A stretch of 64,000 nucleotides of DNA from Loxodes magnus. Lineage: Eukaryota > Ciliophora > Karyorelictea > Loxodida > Loxodidae. Positions 14,939 to 26,944 of this stretch are shown here, in pieces. The position numbers were made by a program, and so were the translations under genes. Within the stretch, counting starts at the first letter, position 1. Each line of letters begins with the position of its first letter. The notes under the pieces are model-generated. The model had not been told where the DNA came from and did not search any database. It worked only from the letters and a program-made list of their open reading frames with translations. The stretch covers positions 256,001 through 320,000 of the forward strand of contig CAMPDV010000122.1 of NCBI GenBank assembly GCA_946699065.1, in the 5' to 3' direction.

Positions 14939-17434
14939 ATGGAAAAAATAGCTATACAAAAATTACTGTTTAGAACTGGAAAGATAAGCGAAATAGCAAG
15001 CTAGATTGAAGTACTGAAATAAGAATTAGATGCAGGGGAAAATAATTAGACTTATCTAGATCTAATAAAACTAATGATAGAGTCCATTTTCAGTTTGCTC
15101 CTTTAAATAGATTCCTTAATTTCTTAAAATCCTTAGAAGGAGTAAGTCTTTAGTAGTTAACTAGATCTCTTCTAAAGCTTACTGGAGTAAAATTTAACTT
15201 TAATAAGAAATATAAGCAAAAGTCCTTCATGAGAGTTGCTATTTAAAATGCTTAAGAATCAATAATCTGATGAAATGAGATAAGTCTTCTAGTTTTTGTA
15301 AAGCTTTCTTAGAGACATTCACTAGAATCTAGCATTTGAATAGAAAACTGAATAGCTTGAGTAAATAGGCCTTTAGATCAGTGAATATTAGCAATAATTT
15401 GAGCAGTAGCTGGCTTTGAAGTTGTAGAAAGAAGAGTAAATAGATAACATGAAGGCTTAGTTATAATTATATTTAGATCAGCCAGATTAGTTATTGGAAA
15501 CCTAAATAGAAGTTATTAGAAGTCTAGAAGAGCTATGCGGTAAAAAGATGGGAGATTATGAATCAGTCTTACAGAACCATTTAAACTCTATGATTATTTA
15601 ACTTGAGGAAAGTTACATTTAAAGAAACTTAAACCTTGAAAAGTCTTTAAATGAGTAATTCTAATGGTATAAAAAATTCGTAAAGAACAGTCTCGCATTA
15701 GAATTTATCTAAGCTTATCCCGAAATGGCCTCAAAATTTGTAATAGAAGCTAATTTATTTACTTACTGCTTATTTGACTTTTTTATGCAGCATCAAGCTT
15801 TTGGAGAAAATTAAGTATTCGAGCAAGGCTTTAAAGAAGCAGTTAAAAGATATGTTTTATTTGTCAACACTTAGACGAGTATGACACTAAAGCATTTAAA
15901 CGAATTCTTTGTTAACTGGCAAAATAAAAATATCAGAGACTAAGTTATCTGTTTGTCAAAGCAACTATAGATGAGGTTCAATAAGTAAGGCAACTTTGAA
16001 AAGCTTCTAGAAATTTAGCTTTTAAAGATAAATCTCAAAAGTTATTAAAAAAACAAAAGACAAGAAGAGTTACTATAATAAGCTATTTATATTAATAGCC
16101 AAGGACTTAAAAATAGTCCTTACCAAAAAAAGGATGGAATTGTCAACTTTGGTAGGTATTTTCCTGTCCTAAATGAGAGCTAAAGTAACGTCCATATAAA
16201 TGATATTTGGTTCAGTTAAGAAGAGCTTGAAATATCTAAAAAGCACGCTCAAATATACTATGTTTAAAATGAAGAAGAATGGTACATAAAAGATTTAGGA
16301 AGTAAAACTGGAACTTCTATAAAAATTCAAGAAAATGTTCCTTTAGTTTTATAAGAGGGTGTAATAGTTGATTTGAGTAATGAAGTATCTCTAGTAATAG
16401 AAGAGTGCGTAGTAGGAGAATAAATTGATCTAGGAAATATATAATATCCAAATTACTTTTTACGTGCTCATAACTCTTATTAGTTATTACAAAACCTTTA
16501 AGCTTCGAGACAAAATTTTTAAACACCTAGCATAAAATTTATCCAGCATGGATCTACTTGTGAAATCATAAATCCTAATATGAACATTTAAGCTAAAAAT
16601 TTACTTTAGAGTAAGGGAGAAGATTCAAAAGCCACCAGCGAATTTGCTACTCGTAATTATTTATCAATCTTACAAAATTTAAAATAATAAATTGAACTAG
16701 AAGCATCAAGCAATTCTAATTAAGAGCTTAATAGCAACGAAAGTAATAATGAAAAGTAAATCCAAGAAGAAATTAAGTTAACTTAAGATTATAATTTGCC
16801 TAAGCAAGATCCAGGATAAGAATTAATCTTATAACCTATTAAAAAAGAAAATTCCGCTTTAAATCTTTAAATTTCTTCTCCTAGTTCCAACTAAAATCGA
16901 AATTCCCAAAATTTTTAATCAGGATAAGTTGAAGAAGATTTCACAATTATAAAGTACTCGAATTCTTTGAATATTGGTTGCAATGATAACTAGTTTCTAT
17001 AGTTAAAAAAATTTTCTAATAGCACAATTTTGAAGGCCTAAAATCCAGTGTTAAAGTATTTTTGCATACCAAAAGCCGATTTATATAAAAAAAAGCCGGA
17101 TTTGAAAGAAATAAACGGTAATGCAAATTAAATGTTAGTTTTTGCTATTGGATAAAGAACTAAGGAAAAACCAGTGTAGCTAAGAATATCTTGCAAATCT
17201 ATATCTGCATAACATTGTAGAATTGTATATGATACTAAATATGGATGGCTGCTGTATGATGGTTCCTCGACAAAACATGGATAGTCTGAAAACAAACCTA
17301 GTACCAATGGAACATTTTTCTAGTTGAACGACTACAAAAATTTCAAACAGAATAAAGAAAGTATGGGCTATAAAATAATTCCATCAATGATATTCAATAT
17401 ATGTGGCTATGAGTTTCAATGTAATATTGACTGA
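14939..17434 (+). CDS. Double FHA-domain protein with coiled, Gln-rich linker
   Basis: 831 residues as annotated. The first ~390 residues are helical and Gln/Glu-rich, probably coiled coil. An FHA domain follows (about residues 400-505: VNFGRYFPVLN, EISKKHAQIYY, WYIKDLGSKTGTSI). A long Asn/Gln/Ser-rich linker comes next, then a second FHA-like domain at the end (ISAQHCRIVYD, WLLYDGSSTKHG, KPSTNGTFF). FHA domains bind phosphothreonine, so this is likely a phospho-dependent scaffold. One internal UGA near residue 90 must be read as sense. The second FHA fold ends at UGA 17432-17434, chosen as the stop; if that UGA were Trp, the frame would stay open to UGA 17846-17848. No intron is needed. No paralogue is present in the window. 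Confidence 0.8.
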
Positions 17435-19029
17435 TTTCAAAATTCAAATAAACTAAATTAAATTTTCAATTTAAACTTTCATCGTAATTAAGGCTAGCAT
17501 TTCTAACTTATAAATAAGATTTCATACCTCATTAAAATTATGTCAATATAGCAGCATTTTTAGATAATTAATTATAAAAGAATTTAAAGCTGTCGCTTAT
17601 CCATTATTAACTAATTCTTTACAGACTCTTATTAAATTTCCTGTAGCTATTGAACAATTTATATCGCTTAACTAATATCCTTTAAAAATTTAAATTTAGA
17701 GAAAGAGAATGTGAATGTGAATGAGAAAAAATATATAAAAGCAAGTCCTAAATACATAAATATATCTTTGTAAGAAGCCTATTTTCATACTCTTGTGTCC
17801 TTCTAAAATAGTTAGCTTAGATAACAAGAAATTAAAAATTAGTAATGAAATAAGGAAATAATAGAGTATTAGATTTTAATTAGCTATATCCTTAGTTTAA
17901 TGCATTTATAATACTTTTAGATTATCATTACTTCAACTAACTAATTTTTAAATCATCATTATTCAACTCTAAAGTATTTATTTCTCAATTATTCTAGTTT
18001 ATTCCTTCTCGAATGCTTTCTATTCAATAATGTCTATATTAACTAAACATTGCTAAACTGAAGAACTATGGTTGTGCTCATTAGATTAGATCTTCATTTC
18101 TTAGCATCAATAGTTATAAGGATAATTTCCTTGTAAGTTTTTAGCTATCTAAAATATTCTAGTCATACTTATAGTGACTGATTTCATATTTCTTGATTAT
18201 ATGATTTTATTTTAAAGCACTTAGCTACTTAAATTTATATACTGCTAAGGATTATTTTAGTAAGTAGTAGATACTTCTAGTCTACAAGCATAGATAATTA
18301 AAAAGCTTTAGCCTGATTATATAATTTTATCTTTAAAGAGTAATTTTGTATTAGTAATACAAGCTACATTTATATAAGAACAGCTAATTAAAGTATAAAG
18401 GAGCAAAAATATTTGCGTCCTTAATTACTATATCAGGTATTTCCATTTGAAGCAAGTAACTGATATGCTCTTCATATATATAAGGTTAACTAATATAATT
18501 GTACTTAGTAAAGGGAAATAAATAAGCTTAGAATATTCAATAAACATTCTATTAGTTTTTTAAACCAATAAAATAGCCTTAAAATCTTATATAACTATAT
18601 CTAAAGCAGTATACAAACTCAGTATTTATAATCTAATTTCTTATACTTTCTTATTAATAATACAAAGTATTAAGAAAACTAAGAATCTTAGGAACAGTAT
18701 TTCCTTAATAGAAGGCTAAAACATAGAGATGACATTAGCAACACAAATAAATAGATTGCATAAAGGCTTTCTTAATAAAGTATTAATTATAAATTTTAAA
18801 TTACTAAAGCTAATAGAAAAATTAAAGAAAACAGTCTAAATAAAAAATAAAAATGCTTCATACCAGAATAAACACATTGACTTAGAAGGATTTATCAGTT
18901 GTTCTATCAGAACTTTATTAATAATAAAGTAAGCCAATTAATATAAAACAGAGTTATAATAAAGAAAGTAAAAAAAGGAACTATTTATCATAAGATATCG
19001 CACTGTTTAAATACAAACCATCTCTAATA
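17435..19029. other. AT-rich region 3' of the FHA gene
   Basis: The first ~410 bases stay open in the FHA frame if one more UGA is read through, with Asn/Gln/Lys-rich composition, so they may be an unrecognised extension. The rest shows no coding or structural signal. Confidence 0.4.
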
Positions 19030-20688
19030 AAATTAAGTTAATTTATCTTTAAATATTATCATTAATATGTGAAGGTTTAGTATTTAGTTTATCTAATAAA
19101 AATAATAGAGATTAATTAAGAAAAAAGGAATGGAAATGAATTTAAAGAAAATAATTTTAACCCAAGCAGGATTAAAGTAATTTCATGAAAATATAAATGA
19201 AGGAAATATTTTATAATACAACATAATAATTAATAATGTAGATAGTTAATTCAGTTTTATAAAGTTTAGAAATAGTCTCTTAGCATAAATTTATTTTTAG
19301 AAGAAGCAATATAAATTAACATAAAAACCAACTATATGATTCTTAGATTCTACATATGCAATCTGATATTGAAGTTTAATATTTACTAAATTAAATTAAA
19401 AAGTTTAAATTGGAGTTTAGTGAACTTGGAGGACTTTCAACCTCGTGTTCACAGGACCAGTTTGATAACCTGGCTGGAATCAGCTCCCTTCAGAACTCTT
19501 TCTTCAGTCGCCTTGGATTGTGTACCGCTTCGGTTTGTAGATTTGACCTCCTGAAGGATAAAATTAGTTACAGAATTCTCGTCTAATCTTATCATAATAT
19601 TAGTACTATTATTTTTCTTATTATTTTCTATTCCAGTACTATTAATTAATTTCAATTTCTAACATTGTCTATATTTATGTCCAGTTTGTTTCCATACAAA
19701 GCATCTTGGTTTATTCCTAATTCATTTCTTGTCTGGACTCCTCGGTAACGTAGTAGCTTCTTCTATGTCCATTGGATCTTGAATTGTCCTAACTTTAATT
19801 CCTACTACTGTTGCTACTTGCTGTTCTCTTCAAGTACAGTTGTTCTCTGCTGCAGCAATCTCATTTCCCTGAAGAAAGTGTTTTGCTCTCGATCGTAGAC
19901 TTCCCAGAAGCTTTCTTCCATTCCTTGAGCTCAGTAACTTGATTTTTTAGAGCTCTATTCTCTAATCGTAGCCTCTTTACTTCTTCCTTCAGATCAGCGA
20001 ATGCGACTAAAATTTATGCCTGTTCTTCCTGGAACTGTAGCATCGCAAACTCTCGCACGGCTGCTGCTTCTTGCGTCTCTAGCACCTTTCTAGGTCCTTC
20101 CTCTTCAGTTGGTGTCATCGGGGTAGCCTTTTGGCGCTTTTGTCCCATCCTTTATGTTGATCTGGAAGTTCCTAGTTGAGTCTATTATTCTTGAAGGTTT
20201 TGATAAGAAGATTATTTCTAGGAAGAAGATGTGTGAGTTAAAGATGAGGGTTCTTACTTTCTTTCCCCTTTTTAGGAGGTGGTATAAAAGCCTTTCTTGA
20301 ACCCTTCTACTATTTTTTTGTTTTAAGTTTAATATTAAGTGAAATATTTATGAATAAAGCATTTGAGTATATTTTCATTAAAGAAAGAAAAATGTATTTA
20401 TATTTAAGGAAAATAAACAAAAAAGAAAAAATAGATAAAAACTTAGGAAACTAAATTAATTTAGTAAGTCTAATGTTTAAATTTACTTAAATAGAAATTT
20501 CTTAAAAGTTGAAAATGTTAAATCGAAAAGACCTCAATATTTAATATAGAAGAGATTTTAAACTTTCTCTTAAAAATTAAATACTCTAGACTTTTCAATT
20601 TTTGCTTAATCTTATTATTTTTATTTGAGAGACAAGTTATTTAAATAATATATATAGATAGGATGATTTTCTTTTATTATAATTTAAT
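19030..20688. repeat. AT-rich interspersed repeat, copy 1, interrupted by an insertion
   Basis: The outer parts (19030-19360 and about 20320-20688) match 25300-26068 closely, including the blocks around AATATGTGAAGGTTTAG and GAGACAAGTTATTTAAATAA. Relative to copy 2, the segment from about 19360 to 20320 is an insertion holding a gag-like relic, so the repeat predates that insertion. The internal sequence is not obviously coding; the class is unknown. Confidence 0.7.
19430..20165 (-). mobile_element. Retroelement relic with gag-like zinc-knuckle region
   Basis: Markedly richer in G+C than its surroundings. On the minus strand it encodes a basic, coiled-coil-like start (MGQKRQKATPMTPTEEE) and further on a short nucleocapsid-like zinc-knuckle stretch. 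It sits inside an AT-rich repeat whose second copy lacks it, so it is a later insertion. It looks like a broken fragment of a retroelement gag region; LTR versus other class cannot be decided, since no long terminal repeats were recognised. Confidence 0.45.
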
Positions 20689-20689
20689 T

Positions 20690-21030
20690 TAAACAGGGTG
20701 GAAAACCCTTTCCTTCGGATGCTGCTTGGAGGTCAAGCAAGGCAACTAAAAAATGAGCGCAGACGGAGGATGAATCGGAGAAAGAGAAACCAATAAAAAG
20801 AGAAGTAAGATTCGACAAGCTGGAGAACTCTGAATACCAGGAGGAAACTTTCTTCATCATAGGTCGGGGAAAGATGTACCCGTGCATATTGCATCCCATG
20901 CTTTGGAATGAAAAATTACAGAGACGTACTGCAAAAAGAAAACAAGGAAAGAGAGACCTATAAAAAAAAAATTTACATTAAATAAAATTAATTTAAAAAG
21001 CCGCGCACCTACGAGAGTGCTATGGGCTTT
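20690..21030 (+). mobile_element. Element fragment with charged ORF tail and terminal quasi-palindrome
   Basis: A G+C-richer block that starts abruptly at the end of the AT-rich repeat. The plus strand reads as a highly charged peptide (EDESEKEKPIKREVRF, then IIGRGKMYPCILHPMLWNEK) ending near 20960, followed by a quasi-palindromic motif at 21000-21030 that recurs at 27607-27640 and 48036-48070. It is probably the 3' end of a mobile element; the family is unknown and it may belong with the gag-like relic beside it. Confidence 0.4.
21000..21030 (+). repeat. Terminal quasi-palindromic motif, copy 1
   Basis: Contains GCGCACCTACGAGAGTGCTA. It resembles the reverse complement of 27607-27640 and the plus strand of 48036-48070. 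Each copy is bounded by AT-rich DNA, and copies 1 and 3 follow an open frame on the plus strand, suggesting a mobile-element end or a structured RNA end. Confidence 0.55.
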
Positions 21031-21769
21031 ATAATTCAATCTATTTATTTATAAGAACTAACTAGCAAAAGTAGTAGATAGCAAGAAAGATATTGCTATA
21101 GTAAATAGTTATGAATTAATCAAACTTATTAAAGAATCTAGCAAAGTTATTGTTCAATCTATCCTTTGCCATACTTAATTTGCCAATTTAGAAACTAAAA
21201 TTAAAAAATTGTTCTTGACTAAGAAAATTAAAATACTGCTAAGAAATTTAGTTACTTGGTATAGACAAAAAAATGAAATACTCTTAATAAAGAGTAATAG
21301 ACAAGGAATAGAAAGTCAATATACAGAAATAATTTAGATTTAGAGAAAAATCTAGATAAAACAGTTTTATACTTATAGAGTCTAATGCTATAAGAGATAA
21401 TATAATACTTAAATATAGGTGTTATAAGATTTTAATAAGGTTGAAGTAAAAAGGCAAAAATAATCAAACTTTCTTTTAATTAAATAGAAGATTGAAAAAA
21501 TAATCAGGTAATATAGATGGGAATTCTGGTACTTGAAGCTTTTTTATATATGTTATATGAAAACTTAAAAATGAGTCAATAAATTTTAATATTATAATAA
21601 AATAATTAAAAAAGCTATGAATAATCTATCTAGCATATTTTAGAAAGTAAATAGGAATATTTTGTCTTATTTCAAATAAAGTTAAATAGAAACGAAGAAA
21701 TAACTAAACTTATATTTAATTAAGAAAATTTTCTAATGCTCAATGTTTATTGATAAATATTTAACGAAG
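21031..21769. other. Array-related spacer (copy S1)
   Basis: Resembles 46280-46680 plus 47480-47690 and also 59000-59650. A short minus-strand peptide recurs in all three (ARFFNKFDQF here, AKFFNKYLYL at about 46420), but its reading frame is not convincingly maintained. Confidence 0.45.
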
Positions 21770-22210
21770 CTTATTCAAATTAAAACCAATCATTAACTTT
21801 TGGCATTATATTATTAAGGAAATACTGTTTGGAATTATTCTTTGTAAACATATGGATACTTAAAATTTGTTTTATTTCTACTATTAAAAGAAATTCTAAA
21901 TAAACTTCCACTAACACTAAATATTTATCAACAAGTATTGTTTACTTGCTTCTAAAATTATAAAATAATTTGATTTTCTACCTTCCATTTAATTTTTATT
22001 CTTACTTATACGAACAAGAACATAGATTTTCTAATATTTACTATACTTTAAGCCAAATCTTATTTTAATTAACTTAGCGTAACTAATATTTTAGGTTTTC
22101 TATTCTTTGTTAGTTCCTTCTTTTCCAATAATCATAAGCGAAAAACTTGCGAACTAATCTTCAGTTTTAAACATTTTCATCAGCATTAATTTTCTTTCCA
22201 TTTTTGACTC
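21770..22210 (-). pseudogene. Meckelin mid-region fragment (S1)
   Basis: A decayed copy of the part of the meckelin-like gene around its first membrane segment (compare 53930-54309), including the sequence matching ETEDQFAGF. It is separated from the C-terminal fragment at 23530-24205 by a PLAC8 fragment and lies on the wrong side of it for a single gene, the same order as in the 46-54 and 59-63 kb units. Confidence 0.6.
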
Positions 22211-22619
22211 TAAATTAGATTTATATGATTGCACTTAATATCTTGAGAATTAGAAGCTTATATACTATTTAAGAGTTTTGACTAAGAAATAGATTTATTG
22301 ACTTAGTACTTTAATCTTATAACTTATTGCTTATATTTATTTAGAAATATTTTATTTATTTAAATGATATACTTCTTATTTTTATTTATTATTCGTTTGT
22401 TTAACATACGAAGCTGATATATTTATGTTTAGAGAAATAATATTTAAAAGGTTTAATATATATAAATCACTAAATAGTAAATTTAGCAATTTTTTAAATA
22501 ACTTCTAGATGAAATAAGCTAAGTTGTATACTCCAAACTATAAGCAAAGATGCTATACTATGAATTCCTAAGTTGTTCTTTTTTTCAAGACAAAATATAT
22601 TCAAAATTACTTATTAAAA

Positions 22620-22769
22620 GACATCGTTCACCTGTTATTTATTAGGGATAAGACCAAAAGTATTTAACACAATTGTATAGCTTGCCCAGAAAGGGCAGTA
22701 AATGAAGCAACGTACATACTCGCCTGCACAGCATTCTAAGAGTTTAAAACTTGAATCTTTATTAGCCGT
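22620..22769 (-). pseudogene. PLAC8 N-terminal fragment
   Basis: Matches the first ~50 codons of the PLAC8 paralogues (NKDSSFKLLECCAGE, CPFWASY, FGLIPN) but the initiator codon is ACG, and homology stops at the point matching GERCLL. The second half of the domain is absent. A truncated duplicate in the same context as the PLAC8 gene at 49485-49949. Confidence 0.7.
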
Positions 22770-22785
22770 ATTTATGCAGTTGATT

Positions 22786-23529
22786 GCTGAAGATTAATGA
22801 AAGGTAAGTTATACATTTTTCTAAGCGATGCAGTAAAAAAATTGTATAGTTGGTAACTGAGATATAAGGATTAAGGTTTAAATTATAATATAAATAAATA
22901 GAAAAACTCTAAATTATATAATAGATTAGTTTTATCTATACCTCTTTAATTAACCTTTTAGAGCTAAATATTTGACTGCTATTGTTTACAGCAATCATTG
23001 CTTTACTATCAAAATTAATTAAATCAAATTATTACATTTTTTCTCTTTTTTCTCTTTTTTCCTTCGATTTAATCTAGCTAGTTAAATTATTACTTCATCA
23101 TAAAGTTTTGATCAAAACTATTAGAAATGTAATCTCGAAATGTCTGTGAAATCATTAATATCGCTAATTACTTTAACAAACAGTTAAAGCAATATAAAAG
23201 AACAATAGCTTGCTATTATACCCATAGATACTCTATAACTATAAGCTAATTAATATAGTATAACTAACTAAGATTATCCATACAATGATATCATTTGTAT
23301 ATTCATAGCAATATATTTAACTGCAAATATTAATAAGCAGGTAGATATCTAATAATAATTGCTAACCTATTAAATCCTTAAGTTAAATAATGTTTGCTTA
23401 ATATACTTAGATTATTATTGTTTTTATACTTTTACAAGATATTTAAGATTTAACCATTTATTACTTAGCAGTTTCTATATAGTAATAAAGTAACCTTTAT
23501 ATAAATGTTAGAATTTTAAGTATCTACAA
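22786..23529. other. Array-related spacer (copy S1)
   Basis: AT-rich spacer similar to parts of 49990-52540 and 61180-62090; it includes a pyrimidine-rich tract near 23038-23075. No gene seen. Confidence 0.45.
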
Positions 23530-24205
23530 TCATAATAGAAATCTCTCTTCTATTTGAGTTTTCTTTCCCTTGGTCCCAAAAAATTTTCTCGAATATACTA
23601 GTAAATAATCAAAAATGTAAGTAACTAAAAGAGCAAAAAATATTTTTTTAATTTACTTACAAATGTGAAGAAGAATCCAGCTGTTAGTGTGAGTGAAAAT
23701 ATTTTACACATAGAAAGATACTTTAGAAACTTAACTAAGGATCTTTGTAAAAAAATGGATTTCCTGAAAAATCACTCATTTCGGTTGGAAGAAGAGTAAA
23801 AGCTCTTTAGAGTGCTGATTTTTCGAAGATTTAGTTTTGTACCTTTTCAATAACATCTTTCATAAATTTCTGTAGTTTCATATTAAGAGAATTCCTTATT
23901 TTTTCCAACATATCGAAGTCTTCTAATTTGAAGTCTTTTTTATTCTCTGAAAACGTTTTTGTTGGATCTACTTCATTCTATTCTAATAAGTTTCAGTTTT
24001 TCTAGCCTGTGATTTATAATTAGTGATCGTATTCCCTTCTTAAGCTTACTGGAATAAAAATTTCATAGGTCTGTAATTGTGTTTTGTCTTTCTAGTTTAT
24101 TTCTCTTGATTTAGCAGTTCCTGTTTCTTCCTTTGCAAGTGCTCTTACCAACTCTTCCATAATTGAATCTACCCAATCAGCTGGAACTGCTCCATGAATA
24201 TAAAT
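23530..24205 (-). pseudogene. Meckelin C-terminal fragment (S1)
   Basis: Nearly identical to the C-terminal third of the gene at 52550-54309 over about 23700-24150, covering the part equivalent to EELVRALAKEE through NPFFYRDPQLSF, then more diverged to the shared C-terminal UGA at 23530-23532. It breaks off at 24205, where LINE sequence begins, so it lacks all upstream meckelin domains. Confidence 0.75.
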
Positions 24206-24208
24206 GAG

Positions 24209-25300
24209 ATTCCTAAAGAAGAGACAAACAGCTCACAAATATGATTATTGTAACAGATACTTTAACTCTATTAGAGTGAAGGATGAAGTTCAAAAAAGAT
24301 GCTTACCACTCTTACTAAACTACTTGCAGATCTCATAGCAACAATGGAGCTATGAAAAGGAGTTCAAATTATTTTGTACTCTCATTCTTATTCCATGATA
24401 TAGTAATTAGACATTTGTAGGAAAGAACACACAACATGGCATTAATCTGCACAATATGGACTTTGTATGTTGAATATAAACGGATGACCTTATACTCCTT
24501 TCTTGTTTAATTCAGAGGACATAATAACTTATAGATTAATGCAAAATTGTTTTTAGGGGATTTTTCTGTAGATAAAGACTAGTAAATGTGAAACAATCCA
24601 ATTTGCTAAAAAATTTAATTTAAATTGAAACTGGAAGGGTAGTTTATCAAATAGATGAAACAAGGGACTTACCTTGGAGTCATAATACAAGAAAATGGAC
24701 ATTCGATCAGCCACTATAAATAAAGGACTTAAACTTATTTAGAATCGGTAAGAAATGCATTTATACTTTCAATATATACAAGACTGTTACTCCCTGAGGC
24801 TTAAAAATGCTCTGTCGCATGCTTACACTGGTTAAGACTGAATACGGTGGAGAGCTAATTCCTTTAACTGTAATTAGAGGCTTGTAGAGTATGAAAGAGA
24901 AGATAAACAAAAGTATGCATATGATGGGAAGAATGGCTTTACAGTCGCCTATCACTGTCTATAACAAGTCTTGCTGCATAGACTTTAACTGACTACATTT
25001 GAGTATATTATGACTAAACACTTTTTCTAATTCTACTTTAAATTACAGACAGAAGCTAGGACTTATCCGGAATCCGATATAGGAATCTACTAAAGAAAGA
25101 ATTGAAATTATAGGACAAAACATAAATAGTCAAGTGGAACCTAAAAAAGAGCAACATGAAAGCATAAAATGCAAAGGGGAAGAAATAGAAGATGAAAAGA
25201 ATATGCATGAACTTATGAACAATATTAAAATGAAGAATCTATTTCATATCAGTAAATTAATTTCATTAGTAATTTTATTAAACTGCATATTTCTTCTTGG
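24209..25300 (+). mobile_element. 5'-truncated LINE (reverse transcriptase fragment)
   Basis: The plus strand encodes the C-terminal part of a non-LTR reverse transcriptase. The catalytic-loop region reads TDDLILLSCLIQRTQQLID (canonical Y/FxDD box), followed by the GTYLGVIIQENGHS motif typical after the palm, then a thumb-like region with YGGELIPLT. At least one frame change separates the last two parts, and several UGAs must be read as Trp. The 5' end abuts the meckelin fragment, as expected for a truncated LINE insertion, and the 3' end merges into the AT-rich repeat near 25300. Endonuclease and the upstream RT blocks are missing. Inactive relic. Confidence 0.65.
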
Positions 25301-26068
25301 TATGAGTTAATTTATCTTTAACCTATATCATTAATATGTGAAGGTTTAGTATTTAGATTAATTAATAAAAATAACAGAGATTAATTAAGAAAAAAGGAAT
25401 GAAAATGAATATAAAGAAATTACATTTAACCCAAACAGGATTAAAGTAATTTCATGAAAATATAAATAAAGGAAATATTTAATAATACAACTTTAGAAAT
25501 TTGGGGCTTAATTATTAATAGAAGACAGTTAATTTCAGTTTTATAAAGTTTAGAAATAGTCTCTAAGCATAAATTTATTTTTAAAAGAAGCAATGTAAAT
25601 TAGTATAAAAAACCAACTATATGATTCTTAGATGTTACATAGGCAATTATTTATTTAAGTTTAATATTAAGTGAAGTATTTATGAATAAAGCATTTGAGT
25701 ATATCTTCACTAAAGAAAGAAAATGTACTTATATTTAAGGAAAATAAATAAAAAATAAAAATAGATAAAAACTTAGGAAACTAAATTAATTTACTAAGTC
25801 TAATGTTTAAATTTACTTAAGTAGAAATTTTTTAAAAGCTGAAAATGTTAAATCGAAAAAATCTCAATATTTAATATAGAAGAGATTTTAAACTTTCTCT
25901 TAAATCATTAAATTATTAAAATAACTGTTCGCCTTCCGGCTTAATTTAAACTTTCTCTTAAAAATTAAATACTCTAGACTTTTCAATTTTTGCTTGATCT
26001 TATTATTTTTATTTGAGAGACAAGTTATTTAAATAATATATATAGATAGGATGATTTTCTTTTATTAT
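25300..26068. repeat. AT-rich interspersed repeat, copy 2
   Basis: Close match to the outer parts of 19030-20688 but without the ~960-bp insertion found there. It carries its own small insertion near 25905-25945. The right end overlaps the 3' end of the minus-strand gene at 25983-26816, so that gene's tail may have been replaced by repeat sequence. Confidence 0.7.
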
Positions 26069-26816
26069 AAAAGCTTTTAACAGTTCTTGCTGACCAATCT
26101 AAGTCCCTTGCCTCTAGTCTAAAGTTTCCAGAAAGAGTTTCAATTTACCATATTCCTTCCATTAAAGTATGAGATTCGCTTAGCGTTTCTTTATTCTATA
26201 CAGAATGTTTTCAGATATAATTTTTTGTCATTTTTACGTTATTCTTTTCATCCACTTTGCCATTTCAAATAAATTCACCTATTTCATCTTTTCTTTTTCC
26301 TTCAATTAAGCCTGAGTCGTGTAATGTAAAAATGCATTTCATAGGATGCTAAGAATTATGCTACTCATAGTACCCCTTTCACTTTAGTATATTTTTGAAT
26401 GCTTTTATTTCAAAAGGTTCATTGCAAAATCCTTAAATGTTCCATGTTCCTCTAATTATATTTCCATAAATTTTTCCTTAATAAGCAACTTAATGCTATC
26501 CAATATATTGCTTAACCCATTAAATGTTGTTCTATTTATCATAAGTTCCTTCAATCGTTCATTGTCCAACTTCATCAGTGCCTTTTCCTTTTACCTTTAA
26601 GTATTTTATTTTAAGTTTCTCAATATACATTGTATGTTATCCTTTATTCTAAACATAAAAGCCAAACCATGCTATTTTGCTAATAGTCTCAGTTTCTACG
26701 ATTTTATTATTGATTAATGTAAATGAAGCTTTGATTTAATCTATTTAAAGTATTTAAAATAACTTAATAGTTTTAATAAATCCTAAGAATATTGATTATA
26801 TGCAACCATTTCTCAT
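25983..26816 (-). CDS. Unassigned protein with tandem GxGxDExG / KxYxGxH beta-type repeats
   Basis: 277 residues, start MRNGC. Two to three copies of one motif pattern are visible: WFGFY..., then GKGTDEVGQWTIEG, then KQYIGQHQVAYQGKIYG and IIRGTW; a second set reads LKWKGYYEQ, GKRKDEIGEFIWNGKV, KMTKNYIWKHSV and MEGIWQIE. The spacing W-G-Y, G.G.DE.G.F..G, K.Y..H.V, I.G.W suggests a repeated small beta-barrel. No signal peptide or membrane segment. Several UGAs fall at aromatic positions of the repeat (for example GQ[UGA]TIEG), consistent with Trp. The final ~25 codons lie in the AT-rich repeat and end at UGA 25983-25985, so the C-terminus may not be original. Function not assigned. Confidence 0.6.
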
Positions 26817-26944
26817 AAATCTATAGTTCTTATAATTAAACTACTTTTTACTTTTTATTGCTTTATCAAGTGCTAAGCTTTTTATTTTTCATATTAATAG
26901 GCAAAAATAACTAACTAAGAAGGAAACATTTATAAAAAATTATC

